From: Rhizophagus clarus
Lineage: Eukaryota > Glomeromycota > Glomeromycetes > Glomerales > Glomeraceae
Reading direction: 5' to 3'
DNA: 64,000 bases
Assembly: GCA_015698045.1 (NCBI GenBank)
Contig: BLAL01000013.1
Location: forward strand, 868,001 to 932,000
The position numbers and the translations under genes were made by a program. Below the pieces are notes generated by a model. The model did not search any database. It was not told where the DNA came from and was given only the letters and a program-made list of their open reading frames with translations. The stretch's first letter is position 1; every line of letters starts with the position of its first letter. Positions 58,925 to 64,000 of the stretch are shown here, piece by piece.

Positions 58925-61659
58925 CTACTTTAAATAATAAAACAATAAACTGTAATAAGCCATAAAACGAACAACAATACAAATAGATATTAATATTATT
59001 AAATTAATATACCAAGGTAATTCAGTATATCTTTCGGTTTCTAATACAATCGTACCAGGAATAGTATTATTATATCCTAATAACTCACATAAATATACAT
59101 GTCCTGATTCTGATGAACTACAATGAAATTGCGCTTTTGGCGTATCAAGTTGAATTTGTAAATTTAAGCTAAATGAATATGTCATGAATGACTGGCATTT
59201 AGAGAGAAAAAGGTACCATCAGCATTAGTATTTGAAAAAAAGTGTAAATATTCGAAAAGAAAAAATTTTAAAAATGGTAATAATATTTGAACTTACAAGA
59301 TATTTTAACCAAGCTAAGTCAGGCGTCAAGTCTTTTGCGTAAAAACCGGACAACATCGTAGATGCAATCATAAATACCTTACCAGTAGCTACATATGAAA
59401 AGAAAATGGGTTATTATCCTTTTTTTTTTTTTTTTAATAAAAAACATAAAACATACTTACATGTGCATTTTTTTACGTCTAATAAACTAGCTCCAAAAAG
59501 ATAGCCAAAACCCTGAGAGGCCAATGTATTTAGCAAAATTACTGCTAAATATGCCAAAAATCTACCAAAATCTGGTAATAAATCTGTAACCCAATATACC
59601 ACGATGGTAAAAAATGTAGGTTTAAGTATAATTAAAGGTAATTCGGCAATTTGTTTTGATAAAAAATATGCTGAGAAACGATAAGAGTGTGAGTGTCGTT
59701 CTTTTGACAACATATCCAAATCCATTGGGAAAGTTGTTATAGCATTATAAAATGGATGAAATGACCAAATTACAATTCTATTAAAAAGTAATGAATTAGT
59801 TATTTCATAATAATTCATTTAGAAAAAAAAAGAAATATATTATGCTTACATGGAAGAAAACTATAATGAATTATTACAATAAATTGGACATACATGAAAT
59901 CAATGAAGAATTAGAATAAAAAATAAAATTATAAATAATATTTGATTGTTATTTAAACTCACGCTACCAATGCGATCGTGTATACCCTTATCTGTAAAAG
60001 GAATTCGAAACCAAATTAAACAAAACATCACAGTCAAAACAAAAGTTTGACCTAAATAAATTGTAGATAAAATATCTTTTCTGCTCTGCTTAAAAGTTCT
60101 TTCAGTAAGAATTGAAAGTTGCTGTGCAAACGTGGGTCCCCGATAATTATATTCAAATATAACTGGAGCTTTTTTCATGTCGATATTATCATCGCGTTTT
60201 CTATGAGAATACTTTTCAACCACTTGCTTTCCTGTCAGATCATTACGAACTTGATACGTGTACGAATCAATTAATTTCTGCTTGCTCGTGTCATCAGTCA
60301 AAAGCTCCACTTTTAACATATTTTTAAAAAGTTGATAGTCTTAATAAAATAAAATAAAAAAAACCGTAAATTCAAGTATAATGAAATGGTACGTACATAT
60401 ATAATCTGCAAGATTGTAGTTGGGGTGACATTTAAATCCTTGATTAGCAAGATAATCTGCCACATTAGCTCTTTCACCAAAATAGACCATACGTCCATCG
60501 CATATCAACATTAATTTATCAAAAATTTCAAATACCTGAGACGAAGGTTGATGAATAACAATAATAATCGTTTTTCTTTGTTTAATAGCAAATTCTTTAA
60601 GAATTTTTGTAAGCTCAAGAGCCAATGCAGCATCTGAAATAAAAAAAGATTATAAATAATGTGAATAATATTAAATCCCAGATTGTTTTAATTGCTCACC
60701 TAGCCCTGTCGTTGGTTCATCCAGCATAATGACGCTTGGATCTGTTAATAATTCATTAGCAATGCTAACACGTTTTCTTTCTCCTCCTGATATTCCACGA
60801 TTTCTATTATTTCCTATTTTCGTATGAGCACTTTTAGTTAAATTCAATAATTGTATAATGGCATCAACTCGCTTTAGTTTATCATGCAACGGTACATCAC
60901 GCGGAAGACGTAATCTAGCCTATTTATCATATTCTAATCAGTTAACATAATAATAAATGACATGTTAAAGTTGGTTGTAATCACTTACATTGAAAGAAAG
61001 AGTATCTTTCACAGTTAATTGGGGGAAGAAGACATCATCTTGAGTACAATAAGCGAGATATTTCATCGAATTTTTTGTTGGTTTAAGACCATTCATAGTT
61101 ATCGTTCCTTGAACTCCTTTATTTCCTAACCGATCACCAAGAAGATTTAATAAAGTAGTTTTTCCACAGTTTGAAGGTCCCATAATCGCGAGAATTTCTC
61201 CTTGTAAATTGTAATTTGGTAGAAGATTATCACATCGTAAAGTTATTAAATATAGTACATATTAATCTTAATATTTACCTGGATTAGCACAACCATGAAT
61301 GTTTTCTAGAATTGATAATTTTATTTTACCAGATTCTAACTCGGATTTCTTATTTTTCTGAATATTCATATTTTCTTGGGGTATAGAATAACTTAATCCA
61401 TACCATTCTAAATAAACAGGATTCTTTACGGCTATTGATCTACTATCAGTATGTTGTATTAATAATGTTCGTTTTTTTGTTCTTTCTGCTGAGAAGTCAT
61501 AACCACTTCCGACCTTACAATAAATTTATCATATATAAGTATGTTTCTTAAAAAATGTTAAAAATCAAACGATTAATTTTTTTCATCTATGAATTTAACA
61601 GAACTTGAAATTGACTCTACTTTGATCTCGGTTCCATCAATCGGAATTTCTTGTTCCAT
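58925..61659 (-). CDS. ABCG-type (White family) half-transporter, 675 aa
   Basis: Ten exons in my model on the minus strand: 61659-61600, 61513-61279, 61200-60989, 60919-60700, 60633-60397, 60339-59963, 59860-59850, 59777-59461, 59388-59297 and 59191-58925. Phases fit and give 675 codons, normal for a half-transporter. The ATPase domain comes first: Walker [10 protein letters not shown] near 106 (usually GPSGAGKTT), signature ISGGERKR near 212, Walker [12 protein letters not shown] near 232, and the switch His in IVIHQPSSQ. The membrane domain follows ([43 protein letters not shown]), then a short Cys-containing loop and a last helix. It would dimerise to export lipids or hydrophobic compounds. 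The 11-base exon 7 is the weakest part of the model. It is convergent with the gene ending at 58765. Confidence 0.85.
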
Positions 61660-64000
61660 ATCTTTTCTCAACAAAAAAAAAAAAAAAAAAAAAAATAATC
61701 GATTAATACCCTAAGAAATTGTCCTTCTTATATTTAAATGAATTTTTAAATTTTTACCGATCCAGATATAACCTATTACCCGGGAAAATATCCGGTTTTT
61801 ATCTGTGAACCAAGTGATATAAAAAAAACTAAACCGATAAAATGATAGAGCACATTTCTATCGGTTTTTTTATGAGATTTAATAATATTATTAAGTTCTA
61901 TCATGGATCAAAAATAGGTAATTTTAGTAAGTAACAATAATAAAAATGAAAAATTTCGGACTTTTTCTCATGGATTTTTTATGGAATCCATAAAAATTCC
62001 ATGGAATATGGCAAAAAAAAATTTTGTCGCTTACGCGGCAAAATTTATATTTAAATAAAGTATTGTAAAAAAAACAAGTTACACAATATAAATAAACACA
62101 TTTTTAAAATTTCGGACTGTGTGATTTATAGATGACAGCCACCATAATAAACCATAAAAATCGCAATCCGGTTCGGATTATCAACTTCGTATATACAGTA
62201 TTTAGATAATTTCGTGTCATGTGTTTAATTAAATTTCGTGTCAATACATTTAATTAATTTCGTGTCGCATATTTAATTAATTTCGTGTCATATATTTAAA
62301 TAAACATGTGGCTTAAATTCGTGGCTTTATAGATTAATTCCACAGTTTAAATTTGTGGCTTTATTTGTGACACTTTAAGTTATTTGTTTATATTTAATTG
62401 TATAACGAAATAAATTTCATATCAAAACTTGATCCAGAATTCAAAAGATTAAAGATTGAGATAAGTTTTTATCGATTCAATAGGTTCGATTCCTAATAAA
62501 CATATTCAATTGTTAAATATAATTTTTTTTTTATTGCGGGCCATATATCCAATAACAGTCGCTAGACTGCTTAGAAATTTAGTTATACAAAAAATTTTTT
62601 CTAATAAATATCATAAAATTAGGGAACCCAAAACTCAGGATTAAATAAAAAAAAAATATTGTATGAAAACCGATTTATGTGTGCATGGTGACAGTATAAA
62701 TGTATGTAGTTATATGTTTATCCAAATTGAGTAAATTCTTATGCTCGTGATTGTACCTTTTCATGATTAACTAACTGTTCCACAAAAAAATCTATTTATG
62801 CAAAATTTTTTTAAATTGTTTTTTTTCTTTTAGAAACTGACACAATAGATTTCTGGTAAGTGGAAGAGAGTATTATTTAAATTTGTCTCAAACTCTATTA
62901 TCAAGCTAACCACATGATTCCGACGAAAAAAAAACAGAAATTTGGAATATTAATAATAAAAGAAATATACTAGAAGGTTCGAAATAATAAATAATATAAA
63001 CAATCTATCAAAACAACCTTTAAAAAAATTCAGCCGATAATTTTTTAATTGTAACCAAATTTTTTTTTCCGCTTAAAGTTTGTTGCTGATAGATATTGTT
63101 TCGTTAGTAACATGAAAAAAACTTGTAATGATATTATTTTTAGTTTGACAATTTAGTAATTCTACTTTAGATAGAGAGAATTTTATAAAGCTATATGAGA
63201 ATAGCGTGAAATGATTAATAACAAGCATTATTAAAAAATTATTTTGAATGTGAAAATGCAAGAACATTAGGGCAATACAACGCCTAAAAACGCAGCTAAC
63301 TTCCATTTTTGAGAATAATCATTTTCATTATCATCTATAACTAGCGTTACGAGGTGAAAGAGGTAATTTTGATGAAGACATCGGAGCCGATGAAAATTTT
63401 AAAATTTTTCAGCGATATATACCTGTGGTTTTTCACGTGATCTGTGACGTATAGTGACGAATTCAGGCATCTTACCAAATTGTCACGTGATAGCTTTCAC
63501 GTTGTAATTTTTTAATATTTATCTGAGGGGCTCGAATTTCTCTTGAGTGACTGATCTCTATTTGTCACACCCTCTTGCGCTACTATAAATAAAGGAAAAC
63601 AGTAGTTATGACATGAAGAGTGGACTTGCAGCTGTATTAGCTAAGGAGTATAATGATAAAAAATTAATGTCGTTCTCATATTTTAGCTGAGTGAGTTGTT
63701 GGGAGAGGTGTTGGGAAAGTATGGGTCGAAGATGGGCGAATAACAAATATACGTCAATTTACACCAAATTCTTATACAATCGAGGATAAGAATGAAGCTT
63801 TACTGCATTACTTTTAAAAGCCCTTAAATTAAAATGATATATTAGAAAGCATAGTAAAACCACGTTTTAAGCACAATCAGCACATATCAAACAGGTTGAA
63901 ATGCTCAATTAAACAAAAAATGTCTTTTATCATTAAATTCGACCAGAATTATCAACAAATTAATTAATTCTGGCTAGAATTATCTTATCGCTGCCAGTTA
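61660..64000. other. Gene-poor end of the window
   Basis: The ABCG promoter lies at the left, with an A-run at 61673-61695. TTCGGACT words occur near 61955 and 62115. No gene is supported. A TATA-like CTATAAATAAAGG near 63581 is followed by a short frame from ATG at about 63614 (MKSGLAAVLAKEYNDKK), which could be a remnant of a first exon, but nothing downstream confirms it. Confidence 0.4.
62205..62300. repeat. Four short tandem repeats, ~26 bases
   Basis: The word AATTTCGTGTCATATATTTA occurs four times in succession with small changes between 62208 and 62300, followed by two GTGGCTTTAT segments. It lies about 550 bases upstream of the ABCG start and is non-coding. Confidence 0.75.

Noticed and set aside
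62480-62500. Perfect Pol III B-box word GGTTCGATTCC as a tRNA gene
   Set aside because: The T-stem pairs only partly, and no acceptor or anticodon arm can be folded from the preceding 90 bases.

Overview
This is AT-rich nuclear DNA from a fungus. Its dispersed gene families (F-box/leucine-rich, BTB-BACK-TLDc, tyrosine-kinase-like kinase fragments, a WD40-like plus cation-channel fusion, ABCG half-transporter) and its dense load of small DNA transposons are what I associate with arbuscular mycorrhizal fungi, most likely Rhizophagus. That assignment rests on recognition of gene families; no marker gene (rRNA, tRNA) is present. Genes have short introns of about 60-100 bases with GTAAGT/GTATGT-like donors, branch points like CTAAC and T-rich tracts before AG.

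Layout. 1-7.3 kb: duplicated non-coding blocks, decayed retroelement coding relics, a PIF/Harbinger-like palindromic element (3241-3889), a TA-flanked MITE (5344-5488) and a pyrimidine-rich tract with intron-like units. 7.3-9.7 kb: two fused pseudogenes on the minus strand, a fragment of the GTPase family and a complete but frame-broken BTB-BACK-TLDc gene. 11.4 kb: an hAT MITE with a perfect 8-base target duplication. 12.3-19.7 kb: two head-to-head genes sharing a large GTPase plus Cys/His-rich module. One carries a stonustoxin/MACPF-like N-terminus (1196 aa, intronless). The other carries a kinase shell from which the catalytic core has been removed (870 aa, six exons). 20.7-29.1 kb: an F-box-like relic, two blocks of a ~370-base tandem repeat, and between them a piggyBac transposase gene with broken frame. 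29-39.7 kb: gene-poor, with nested TIR elements, several of which contain runs of intron-like units. 39.8-44.0 kb: an eight-exon ion-channel gene whose upstream region is duplicated. 44.4-48.7 kb: solo LTR, hAT MITE, another TIR element. 49.7-51.2 kb: intact F-box gene. 51.9-56.1 kb: relics and a half copy of the Harbinger-like element. 56.1-58.8 kb: five-exon membrane-protein gene with its 5' end abutting that half element. 58.9-61.7 kb: ten-exon ABCG half-transporter, convergent with the previous gene. 61.7-64 kb: no gene seen.

The genes do not form a pathway. The most notable biology is modular shuffling around one GTPase/Cys-His module (three copies within 12 kb with different N-terminal partners). 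A second theme is a set of non-autonomous transposon-like elements packed with splice-site-like signals. Exon boundaries were placed by hand from phase and splice consensus and have not been checked against transcripts or homologue alignments.
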